Shown one piece after another: positions 25,475-32,426 of a stretch of DNA of 64,000 nt. The stretch is from Acidithiobacillus sp. YTS05 (GTDB lineage Bacteria > Pseudomonadota > Gammaproteobacteria > Acidithiobacillales > Acidithiobacillaceae). The translations under genes were made by a program, and so were the position numbers. Numbering within the stretch: the first letter of the stretch is position 1; each line of letters opens with the position of its first letter. A model generated the notes under the pieces. That model saw only the letters and a program-made list of their open reading frames with translations, was not told where the DNA came from and ran no database searches. The stretch spans positions 2,008,501 through 2,072,500 of the forward strand of contig NZ_CP094359.1 in NCBI RefSeq assembly GCF_024396695.1. Reading direction: 5' to 3'.

Positions 25475-26079
25475 GGCTGGCTCCGAATGCAGCGACGGTA
25501 CAGCGCGAACACCCCTGGTGCCGCGCTGCGAATGTGTTGGGGTTTGCCGTTCAGCAGGGTCTGCATCACCAGGCCCTGGATGGCGCCGATGAACATCGCG
25601 GCGGCGGCGTCTGCGGTGATGTCTGAGCTCAGTTCCCCGCGCTGCTGGCCCGTGGTAATGAGCTGGCGCACGCGCTTGCCGTAGGCCGAAAGCAGGCTGC
25701 GGGCGACGCGCTTGGCGGCGGTGTCCTCGGCGCGCTGAAGTTCACCGAACAGCATGCGCGGCACCCCCGGATGCTCGGCAACGAAGTCGCAGTGCGTGAG
25801 AAACACGGCCTCCAGGGCGTCGAGGGCATCGCTGTGCGTGCCCATGGCGGCGTCCACCCGCGCCATCAGCCGGGCCGCCACCCAGTCCATCACCGCCTCC
25901 CACAGCGCTTCCTTGCTGGGAAAGTGGCGGAACAAGGCGCCTTGCGTCAGCCCCATGTGGCGCGCAATCGCGCTGGTGGTGATGTCGCCGGGATTGTGCT
26001 CGGCAGCCAGCGCGATCACAGCTTCGACCGTGACCTCGCGGCGCACGTCGGCGGGTAGATGTTCGGGGTGGGAATCCAT
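25471..26079 (-). CDS. TetR-family repressor of the efflux block
   Basis: Regulator of 202 residues. The N-terminal helix-turn-helix is clear: DITTSAIARHMGLTQGALFRHFPSK. The C-terminal ligand domain contains LLTHCDFV-like and FIGAIQGLVMQTLL helices. ATG 26079 with a GGAAG box is chosen; a TTG at 26091 is in frame. The gene is the first of the efflux operon, so the pump and its repressor share one transcript. A 14-bp palindrome lies just downstream of the -10 of this promoter, which points to autorepression released by a pump substrate. Confidence 0.9.
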   Translation of the reverse strand: MDSHPEHLPADVRREVTVEAVIALAAEHNPGDITTSAIARHMGLTQGALFRHFPSKEALWEAVMDWVAARLMARVDAAMGTHSDALDALEAVFLTHCDFVAEHPGVPRMLFGELQRAEDTAAKRVARSLLSAYGKRVRQLITTGQQRGELSSDITADAAAAMFIGAIQGLVMQTLLNGKPQHIRSAAPGVFALYRRCIRSQP

Positions 26080-26096
26080 GACGTCTTCCAATAGAA

Positions 26097-26110
26097 AGTA
26101 ATTAATTACT
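26097..26110 (-). promoter_or_regulatory. TetR operator candidate
   Basis: Perfect 14-bp palindrome AGTAATTAATTACT, directly after the -10 hexamer and 18 bases before the tetR ATG. It is strikingly A+T-rich within a G+C-rich block. Size, symmetry and position are those of a TetR operator. Confidence 0.7.
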
Positions 26111-26138
26111 ATCTTATCCGTTGGAACCTGTATGTCAA
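26111..26138 (-). promoter_or_regulatory. Sigma-70 promoter of the tetR-efflux operon
   Basis: On the minus strand, a perfect -35 TTGACA (26133-26138), a 16-base spacer and -10 TAAGAT (26111-26116), then the palindromic operator. Confidence 0.65.
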
Positions 26139-26157
26139 GATGCCGTATGCGGGCATC
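26139..26157 (-). terminator. Terminator-like hairpin after the Crp/Fnr gene
   Basis: GATGCC and GGCATC pair over a 7-base loop. On the minus strand the next bases are TTGACATA, with only a short T run, and they are already the -35 of the tetR promoter. Confidence 0.4.
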
Positions 26158-26203
26158 GGGACATCTGCAACAGCAGCGATTCAGAGGAACGTAGTACCTA
26201 CGC

Positions 26204-26890
26204 TCACGCCAGACTGATCGCCAACAACTTCTTGCGATCCAGAATCACGATATGCTGCCCCTGCATGTCGATGGCATGGGCATCTTGCAGGCGGCGGAGG
26301 ACGCGCGAAAAGGTTTCTGCCGTCAATCCCAGACGCGCCGCGATGCTGACCTTCTTCGCAGGAAGGGAAAAATCGCCATGCGAAGCCGCAGACTCCGACA
26401 GCTCCAGGAGATAATTACAAACTCTTCGGTTCGCCGACTCGATGCTACGCATGCGCACTTCCTTGACCAGAAAGTGCAGGCGCATGCTCAGCTGCGCAAG
26501 TATCCGCCGCATCAGACGGGGATCCCGGTCGAGGATGGCAACAAAGGGAACGAAGGGGATTTGCAAAATTTTGCAGCGACCCTGACAGCGCGCGGTCACC
26601 GGATATTTCCCTTCCATGAAGGCCACGGCTTCGGCAAAGAGATCACCTGCCTGCATGATCTCCAGAATCTTTTCCTTGCCATCGACACTGGTGCTGAACA
26701 ATTCCACGATGCCGACATCGAGAAAAAAGAACTGGCTCGCCGGATCCCTTTCGACGAAGAGGACCTCTCCGTCCGTATGCGACTGGAGCTGACAGACGCG
26801 CAATAACTCCACCAATTGCGCTGACGACCAAACGGCAAAGATCGGCTGCTGCCGCAGGCGATCGGCATAGAGCGCGGGATCGACGCTCAT
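26204..26890 (-). CDS. Crp/Fnr-family regulator, DNR-like
   Basis: Regulator of 228 residues. The cyclic-nucleotide-binding-type beta-roll covers about residues 15-130, and the C-terminal helix-turn-helix reads KVSIAARLGLTAETFSRVLRRL, whose E-T-F-S-R recognition helix is of the FNR/DNR type. The N-terminal Cys cluster of oxygen-sensing FNR is absent, so it is more likely a heme-type NO or redox sensor such as DNR; this is inference. ATG 26890 is used; a TTG 54 bases earlier is in frame. It is divergent from the globin gene, with an FNR/DNR-type box between. Confidence 0.85.
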   Translation of the reverse strand: MSVDPALYADRLRQQPIFAVWSSAQLVELLRVCQLQSHTDGEVLFVERDPASQFFFLDVGIVELFSTSVDGKEKILEIMQAGDLFAEAVAFMEGKYPVTARCQGRCKILQIPFVPFVAILDRDPRLMRRILAQLSMRLHFLVKEVRMRSIESANRRVCNYLLELSESAASHGDFSLPAKKVSIAARLGLTAETFSRVLRRLQDAHAIDMQGQHIVILDRKKLLAISLA

Positions 26891-26952
26891 GGCAGGCTCG
26901 TCGATTGGAGAATGCTGGCCGCGATCGATTGGCAGATTCCACAAGCAAAACC

Positions 26953-26966
26953 TTGACCCAGATCAA
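26953..26966. promoter_or_regulatory. FNR/DNR-type box between the regulator and globin genes
   Basis: TTGACCCAGATCAA matches the FNR/DNR consensus TTGAT-N4-ATCAA at nine of ten positions. Its flanks extend the symmetry to CCTTGA/TCAAGG. Its centre is about 78 bases before the globin ATG, compatible with activation near -41. It could also govern the divergent regulator gene. Confidence 0.75.
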
Positions 26967-27037
26967 GGACGCGAATCTTTCGCGAAGCCAGACTGTAGCT
27001 CGCCAATTGGGCACTATTCATTACGGGAGACTCCAAG

Positions 27038-27502
27038 ATGAGCATCAACATCGATCTGATCAAGCAAAGCGGTAAGGCCGTAGAGGACTTGGGCGTACAG
27101 GTTGCTCAACATTTTTACGATACCATGTTCAGCCATTACCCCGAAGTACGAAAGATGTTTCCGGGGGACATGACCCAGCAGCGCGTGCGTCTTTTCAACT
27201 CGGTGATCCAGATTGCCAGCAACATCGACAATACCGAGATGCTGGTCCCCTATCTCAAGGAGCTTGGCGTTGGCCACATCAAATATGATACCCGCCCGGA
27301 ACACTATCCGATCGTCGGCAAGAGCCTTTTGCTGACGCTGAAGCATTTCCTGGGGCCCGCCTGGACCGCAGAGATGGCGGAGTCTTGGATCGAGGCCTAC
27401 AACCTGGCGGCAACGGTCTGTATCCAAGCTGCGGCCGAAGCCATGGCGCCAGGTCGCTATGTGCCGCTGATCCTGGACGACGTGCCCCCGGCCACGGCCT
27501 GA
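27038..27502 (+). CDS. Single-domain hemoglobin (Vgb/Hmp-type globin)
   Basis: Globin of 154 residues corresponding to the heme domain of flavohemoglobin alone. Key residues fit the Hmp/Vgb fold: Tyr27 at B10 (HFYDTMF), Phe41 in KMFP, Gln48 at E7, and proximal His80 in GVGHIKYDTRPEHYPIVG. In Hmp this site carries out NO dioxygenation or oxygen binding. The gene starts an operon after an FNR/DNR-type box and is followed by a ferredoxin-reductase that could supply electrons, so the pair may rebuild a flavohemoglobin from two proteins. Confidence 0.92.
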   Translation: MSINIDLIKQSGKAVEDLGVQVAQHFYDTMFSHYPEVRKMFPGDMTQQRVRLFNSVIQIASNIDNTEMLVPYLKELGVGHIKYDTRPEHYPIVGKSLLLTLKHFLGPAWTAEMAESWIEAYNLAATVCIQAAAEAMAPGRYVPLILDDVPPATA

Positions 27503-27512
27503 GCGCTGGCAA

Positions 27513-27531
27513 CGCCGCCGTCTAAGCGGCG
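27513..27531 (+). other. Stem-loop between globin and reductase genes
   Basis: CGCCGC (27513-27518) pairs with GCGGCG (27526-27531) over a 7-base loop. No T tract follows; it may lower or stabilise downstream expression. Confidence 0.45.
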
Positions 27532-27563
27532 GTGTGTCTTCCACCTTCTACGAAGGAGAGCAC

Positions 27564-28550
27564 ATGCAAACCCATGAGGTAAGACTCGAACCTTCGGGGA
27601 TCTGCCTGCAGGTGCGCGAGGATCAGGCCATTGTCGAGGCCGCCCTGGAACAGGGCATAGCGATCCATCACGGCTGTGGCAATGGCTCTTGCGGTGACTG
27701 CAAGGGTACCATTCTCGCGGGCGACGGCGAACAGCTACCGTTCATGCCCCTGTTGCTGACCCCGGAAGAGCGGGCATCCAACAAGGCGATCCTGTGCAAG
27801 CTGCAACCGCGTACTGCCATGCGCATCGCCGCAACGGTCGACGAGAGTCCAGCGTACTGGCAGGGCCGGGTGAGCGGTCTGCACCTGCTGGGCGAGACGG
27901 TCATGGAGCTCAGGGTCGATTGTGACCGTCCCTATCCCTACCGGGCAGGACAATATGCACGGCTCGCGGTTCCCGGTGCGCCTTCCCTCTGGCGCTCCTA
28001 TTCCATGGCCAGCGCCCCCAGGGAAGATCATCGCCTGCACTTTCATATCCGCAAGGTGCCCGGGGGCAAATTCTCGGAATGGCTCTTCGACCAGGCTCAG
28101 ATAGGCGAGGAGATCATGCTGTCGGCTGCCCAGGGGGAGTTTACGCGGCAGGAAAACGATCGCCCCCTGCTGTGCATTGCTGCCGGCACAGGACTGGCGC
28201 CCATCGAAGCAATTTTGGAGGATCATTTCCGGCGTGGCGAGCGGCGGCCCATTGCCCTCTATTTTGGGGTGCGCCAGCAGCGGGATCTCTATCATCTTGA
28301 GTTCCTTGAAGATCTCGCCAGCAAGCATCCGGAACTGCGGCTGTCGGTGTCCTGCTCCGATCCGGCGCTGTCCGAATGGTCGGGGCCCCGGCGCCTTTTA
28401 CCTGCGGTAGCCGCCGCTGGCCCCTGGCCGGGGCACGAAGCCTACCTCTGCGGCAGCCCCGGCATGATCGAGGCAGCCATCGATCTCCTGCTCTCCCATG
28501 GGATGCCGCATGAGCAGATCCATTTCGACAGTTTCAGCCCCAGCGCATGA
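27564..28550 (+). CDS. Ferredoxin-NAD(P)H oxidoreductase, [2Fe-2S]/FAD fusion
   Basis: Electron-transfer protein of 328 residues with an N-terminal plant-type [2Fe-2S] domain. The ligands are in HHGCGNGSCGDCKG with the fourth Cys in AILCKLQP. A ferredoxin-reductase module follows: FAD motif RSYSMAS and NAD(P) motif AAGTGLAPIEAIL, ending with YLCGSPGMIEAA and FDSF. The plan is that of BenC and methane-monooxygenase reductases. GAAGGAG precedes ATG 27564. Directly after the globin gene, it is the likely reductase for it, though no oxygenase component is nearby to exclude other partners. Confidence 0.9.
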   Translation: MQTHEVRLEPSGICLQVREDQAIVEAALEQGIAIHHGCGNGSCGDCKGTILAGDGEQLPFMPLLLTPEERASNKAILCKLQPRTAMRIAATVDESPAYWQGRVSGLHLLGETVMELRVDCDRPYPYRAGQYARLAVPGAPSLWRSYSMASAPREDHRLHFHIRKVPGGKFSEWLFDQAQIGEEIMLSAAQGEFTRQENDRPLLCIAAGTGLAPIEAILEDHFRRGERRPIALYFGVRQQRDLYHLEFLEDLASKHPELRLSVSCSDPALSEWSGPRRLLPAVAAAGPWPGHEAYLCGSPGMIEAAIDLLLSHGMPHEQIHFDSFSPSA

Positions 28551-28557
28551 CGGAGTC

Positions 28558-28923
28558 TCACGGAGCCAACGCCTGCAGGGATACGATCCCGGAGTGCCGC
28601 TGAATGCACAGTTCGAGCTCGGCGTATTCGAGGGGTTCGATCTCCGGATCTGGATCGCCGGCGCAGGCGCAGCCCGAAATGGCGCTGCGGTACTGCACGC
28701 CCAGGCGCAGAAGATAGTGATCTGCCTCCTCCCAGCGACGTAGCTCCAACAAAGAGAGATCGTCCAGCAGGGCATAACTGCCCTGGGTCAGGGCCTGCTG
28801 CAGTGGCGCAAAGAGGGCGTCCTGCGCCAGTAACTCCGTTTTCAGTCGCGAGAGAAACTGTGGCTCTCCCCAAGTCTGCAAGGTCGCTGCCGTAAGCAGG
28901 ATCGGCTCTCCTTCTCTCTTCAC
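28558..28923 (-). CDS. Small protein with a GCxCAGDPxP motif
   Basis: Soluble protein of 121 residues. A conserved-looking core, AISGCACAGDPDPEIEPLEYAELEL, has two Cys residues one apart next to acidic residues and resembles short unnamed proteins I recall near nitrogen-oxide genes of denitrifiers; that memory cannot be checked here. The ATG overlaps the stop of the hemerythrin gene by four bases, so the two are translated together. A role in nitrosative or metal stress is inferred from neighbours only. Confidence 0.6.
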   Translation of the reverse strand: MKREGEPILLTAATLQTWGEPQFLSRLKTELLAQDALFAPLQQALTQGSYALLDDLSLLELRRWEEADHYLLRLGVQYRSAISGCACAGDPDPEIEPLEYAELELCIQRHSGIVSLQALAP

Positions 28924-29450
28924 GACTCACCCCCCAGGCGGCGCCGTTCTGCCATCTGCATGCCGATGCGCTGCGCTGTCTCGGCGTCCAGGAGCGCCTC
29001 GGCCACGGGAAAGATGTGCTCGTTTTCAACAACGATGTGCCGACGATGGATGGTCACAAAGGGAGCGATGTGGAGCCATCGAATCTGCCCACCGGCTTCC
29101 AGGACGCGCAGATCTGGAGCCAGTTCCGCCCATGCCGCATCCAGTTGGCGATGTTCCTGTATGAGATTGCGGAGCATTTTCCGAAGATCCTCGGGGAAGG
29201 TGGGTTGGGCCAAAAGCCAGGGGAAGAGCTGTTCTTCCTCGTCCTCATGATGAGCGAGCCCCGCCTGGGAGAAATAACGCAGTATCTTGCCCGCCGCTTG
29301 GCGCACCTGCTCATCTGCCCCATGCTCGGCGATATAAGAGGGCAACCGCTCGAGGGTGTCACACTGCTGTAGAATCCGCTGGTGGCAGGCACGCAGCATG
29401 GCCACTGGCGCGGTAAAGGATGGTGCCGCTGCTTCCCCGATTTGATGCAT
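28920..29450 (-). CDS. Hemerythrin-like (HHE) protein
   Basis: Four-helix di-iron protein of 176 residues. Ligand-type residues appear in the expected order: His in RACHQRIL, HHEDEEEQLF, EHRQLD, and the HIVVENEHIFP helix with HxxxE. This is the plan of YtfE-like proteins that repair iron centres or handle NO. It converges with the ferredoxin-reductase gene, sits beside the globin operon and precedes the Cys-pair gene in a two-gene unit. Confidence 0.85.
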   Translation of the reverse strand: MHQIGEAAAPSFTAPVAMLRACHQRILQQCDTLERLPSYIAEHGADEQVRQAAGKILRYFSQAGLAHHEDEEEQLFPWLLAQPTFPEDLRKMLRNLIQEHRQLDAAWAELAPDLRVLEAGGQIRWLHIAPFVTIHRRHIVVENEHIFPVAEALLDAETAQRIGMQMAERRRLGGES

Positions 29451-29465
29451 ATCCCCGCTCCCTAC

Positions 29466-29828
29466 TCAGACGGCGCCGATCTGCCGCAAAAAGTCCCGCA
29501 GCACCAGGGCGCCGTTGTGCTCCTGATCATGGGCGGCATAGAGGAGAAGGATCGGTTGCGACTTGGCATCTTCGAGTAGTTGACGCGCAATATCCCGATG
29601 ACTCTGCAATTCTTCCCAGTACCGCTGGCGAAATTCTTCCCAGCGTTCGGGGTCATGGCCAAACCACTGGCGCAATTCGGTACTCGGCGCCAGGTCCTTG
29701 GGCCAGGCGGCCAAATCCAGATCACTTTTGCGCAGGCCGCGCGGCCACAAGCGCTCGGCCAGAACCCGGTAGCCGCTTGGCAATGGGCACTCATACACGC
29801 GCCGGGTCTCGATCTTTGTCGTCTCCAC
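29466..29828 (-). CDS. DUF488 (YeaO-like) protein
   Basis: Protein of 120 residues of the DUF488 family, whose biochemical role is unknown. Typical segments are VLAERLWPRGLRK, PSTELRQWFGHDPERW and LLYAAHDQEHNGALVLRDFL. It lies between the efflux operon and the hemerythrin gene on the same strand, 14 bases after the former, and may be co-transcribed with either. Confidence 0.85.
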   Translation of the reverse strand: METTKIETRRVYECPLPSGYRVLAERLWPRGLRKSDLDLAAWPKDLAPSTELRQWFGHDPERWEEFRQRYWEELQSHRDIARQLLEDAKSQPILLLYAAHDQEHNGALVLRDFLRQIGAV

Positions 29829-29842
29829 TCCCGTCTCCTTGC

Positions 29843-31003
29843 TCAGGAATTCTGAGCGATGATTTGCGCAGCCAGGGCCTTGGCCTTGGCGAGTTCGCCG
29901 TCATATAAGTTGGTCTGGTATCCCTCTGAGGGCGTTTGCGTCAGGGGCTGCAAAACGCTATGAGAGTGCTGCTTTGCCGTGTCAATGTACACCTGCATCG
30001 ACAGTCCGGGACGCAAGGGATGTCGCGCGAGCTCTCGCGCCGACAAGGAGATTCGCACCGGCACCCGTTCTACGATGTGAATATAGTTACCGGTGGCATT
30101 CTCCGGCGGCAGGATGGCAAAGGCACTACCCGCGCCGGGCAGCAGTCCTTGCACGACCCCATGGAAAACGACGCGACTGCCATAGTAGTAGCTGGTGAGT
30201 CGCACCGCTTGCCCAGGATATAGATGGGCCATCTCTGTTTCCTTGATGTTGGCCACCACCCAGAGATCCTGCAAGGGGACGATGGTAAACAGTCGTTCTC
30301 CTGGATGGATCATCAAGGCGGGATAGGCAGCACGCTGTGCGACATAGCCGCTGACCGGGGCCCGGAGATCGCGTCGCGCCCAAGCCACGTAGGCCTGCTC
30401 CAGCGCCACAACGGCGGCGCGCACTTTCGGGTTGTTCTGCAGGGTCGTACCGCCAACCAGGGCCGTGGCGGCGGCCAGTTGCGCGCGAGTGGCACCGATC
30501 TGCGCCTCGGCCGCGCGGATATCCGCCTCGGTGTTGCTGATCTGAATGCCGGGTACCGCGTCGCCCTTTCGTGCCATCTGGTACCGGGCCAGATCGCCCT
30601 GCAGTTTTGCCAACTGTGCTTCCTCAGCCTGCAGGGTTTGCTGACTTTTGCGCACTCCGGAAAATTCCTGGCGCAAGGTGCGCACTGTTCGTCCCAGCAC
30701 CGCTTCTGCCCGGTGCAAGGCCAAAGTGCTGTGATCTCCCTGTACCGTTGCCAGAATCTGTCCGGCATGGACATATTCGGTGTTTTCTGCGAAGACCCGA
30801 CGAATGGTCCCGGCAGTCTGGGCCGGAACGGGAATGAGGTTTCCCGTCACATAGGCATCGTTACTACTGATGCGGCGACTACCGACAAAAAACCACCATG
30901 CGCCCCAAGCTCCCAGAGCCAAGACCAGGAACAGAAAAAAAATCAGGAAATTCTGCCGACTGCGCGCCAACGCAGGCGAATAATCACTTTTTTCTTTCGT
31001 CAT
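29843..31003 (-). CDS. emrA: EmrA-type membrane-fusion protein
   Basis: Adaptor of an MFS tripartite drug exporter, 386 residues. It has an N-terminal membrane anchor (NFLIFFLFLVLALGAWGAWWFF). The EmrA hallmark SSNDAYVTGNLIPVPAQTAG follows, then a coiled coil, the second lipoyl half APVSGYVAQRAAYPALMI and the C-terminal beta domain with ATGNYIHIVERVPVRI. ATG 31003 lies inside the end of the outer-membrane factor gene, a 20-base overlap. Gene order is emrB, outer-membrane factor, emrA, so the exporter carries its own exit duct. Confidence 0.9.
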   Translation of the reverse strand: MTKEKSDYSPALARSRQNFLIFFLFLVLALGAWGAWWFFVGSRRISSNDAYVTGNLIPVPAQTAGTIRRVFAENTEYVHAGQILATVQGDHSTLALHRAEAVLGRTVRTLRQEFSGVRKSQQTLQAEEAQLAKLQGDLARYQMARKGDAVPGIQISNTEADIRAAEAQIGATRAQLAAATALVGGTTLQNNPKVRAAVVALEQAYVAWARRDLRAPVSGYVAQRAAYPALMIHPGERLFTIVPLQDLWVVANIKETEMAHLYPGQAVRLTSYYYGSRVVFHGVVQGLLPGAGSAFAILPPENATGNYIHIVERVPVRISLSARELARHPLRPGLSMQVYIDTAKQHSHSVLQPLTQTPSEGYQTNLYDGELAKAKALAAQIIAQNS

Positions 31004-32426
31004 GAGAACTCTTTTTGTCCGTCGAATAGCCACCCCCCAGGGCAGACTCCAGTAGCGCCCAGTTCTGCCAGGCGGCCATGCGCAGGGAAATCCGTTGCTC
31101 CTGCAGTCGCAGAATTTTTACCCGTGCGGCAATTCTTGGCGCGCCATCGCTCAGGCCAGCTTGCCAGGATGCCTCCTGCAAACGCCATTGCGCCTGCTGC
31201 TCCTGCAATGCCTGTTTTAGCGCCCTTTCCTGTGTCCCCAGGCGTTTGCGGACGCTCAGGAGATCGGCGATCTGACGCAGGGCGGTGAGAATCTGCTCCT
31301 GATATTGGTCCTGGGCAGCCAGGAATCGGGCATTCTCGGCACGCAGATTGCCTCGCAAGGCGCCCCCCTCAAAAATGGGCAGGGTGATGACTGGTCCGAA
31401 GGCATGGGCAAAATTCCCGGGGGCGAAGAGGTCTGCCAGATGAATGCTGTTCCAGCCCGCCAGCAGATTCAGGTTGATATCGGGATAGAAGGCCGCGCGC
31501 GCCGCCCGCACCTGCGCCGCCGCAGCTTCCACCGCCCAGCGTCGGGCGACGATATCCGGGCGATGACCCAGCAGAGTCATGGGTAAATCGGCGGGCAGCG
31601 TCGGTACTGGGGTCGAATCCCGCAGTTGGCCGGTCGCTGCGGTGTTACGGCTATCCGGCCCAAGGCCACAAAGGGCGGCCAGGGCATGCCGTTCGGCAGC
31701 GATGACCGACTGGATTTCTGCGATCCGCTCCGCGGACTGCTGCACGCTGATACGGCTCTCCTGGACCACAGTTGCCGACTGCAAGCCACTGGCGAAGGCC
31801 ACTTGTGCAACCGCCACGCCCCGCTGCTGCCATTTCTGCAAAGAGACCTCCCTTTGCAGCAGGGCTTCCTCTCCCTGTAAGGCGAAGTAGTGGACGGCCA
31901 CCGCGCTACTCAGCATCAAGCGGGCATCGGCTTCCTGAGCCTGGGTCATGGCCAGTTCGCCGCGGGCGGCTTCCACCAGATCGCGATCCCGTCCCCAGAG
32001 ATCCACATGATAATGGACCAGCAGGGGATCGATTTCGCCATAGAGGTTACTCGTGCCGTTGGCCTGCAGATGCAGACCGTTGGCAGAAAAATATTGTTGG
32101 GTAAGGAAGAGCCCCGCGGCAAAATGCGGTAGCAATCCGGCGTGGATGCGCTGGACTTGGGCCTGGGCATACAGCACACGCGCTGCCGTTGCGCGCAAGT
32201 CGGGATTGCGCTGCAAGGCCATGGTCTCGAGACGATCGAGCTGCCGAGCATGGGCCGCCTGCCACCAATCCTGCTGCGGCCAGGGCGACGGCTGCCGGGC
32301 AGCGGCAAAGGCCAGTTTTTGCGGCTGGAATGTAGGATTCTGCGGCAAATGCTCCGGCAGCCGGGCACAGGCCGCAAGAAGCGCCGCCGAAAGGCCCAAA
32401 GCCAAGATCGATACACCGTGCCTCAT
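30984..32426 (-). CDS. Outer-membrane factor lipoprotein of the EmrAB pump
   Basis: NodT-type duct protein of about 480 residues. The signal peptide ends in the lipobox LLAAC. Two OEP repeats follow; RPDIVARRWAVEAAAAQVRAAR is the conserved helix of this family. ATG 32426 overlaps the TGA of the MFS gene, and I prefer it to the long upstream frame, which only shadows the MFS gene. It is placed between the two inner-membrane components and overlaps both, so its stoichiometry is probably set by coupled translation. Confidence 0.88.
   Translation of the reverse strand: MRHGVSILALGLSAALLAACARLPEHLPQNPTFQPQKLAFAAARQPSPWPQQDWWQAAHARQLDRLETMALQRNPDLRATAARVLYAQAQVQRIHAGLLPHFAAGLFLTQQYFSANGLHLQANGTSNLYGEIDPLLVHYHVDLWGRDRDLVEAARGELAMTQAQEADARLMLSSAVAVHYFALQGEEALLQREVSLQKWQQRGVAVAQVAFASGLQSATVVQESRISVQQSAERIAEIQSVIAAERHALAALCGLGPDSRNTAATGQLRDSTPVPTLPADLPMTLLGHRPDIVARRWAVEAAAAQVRAARAAFYPDINLNLLAGWNSIHLADLFAPGNFAHAFGPVITLPIFEGGALRGNLRAENARFLAAQDQYQEQILTALRQIADLLSVRKRLGTQERALKQALQEQQAQWRLQEASWQAGLSDGAPRIAARVKILRLQEQRISLRMAAWQNWALLESALGGGYSTDKKSSHDERKK

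Noticed and set aside
26204..26944. TTG 26944 start for the Crp/Fnr regulator
   Set aside because: It would put the first codons almost against the FNR/DNR-type box and needs a TTG. ATG 26890 gives a normal family length, although its ribosome-binding site is weak.
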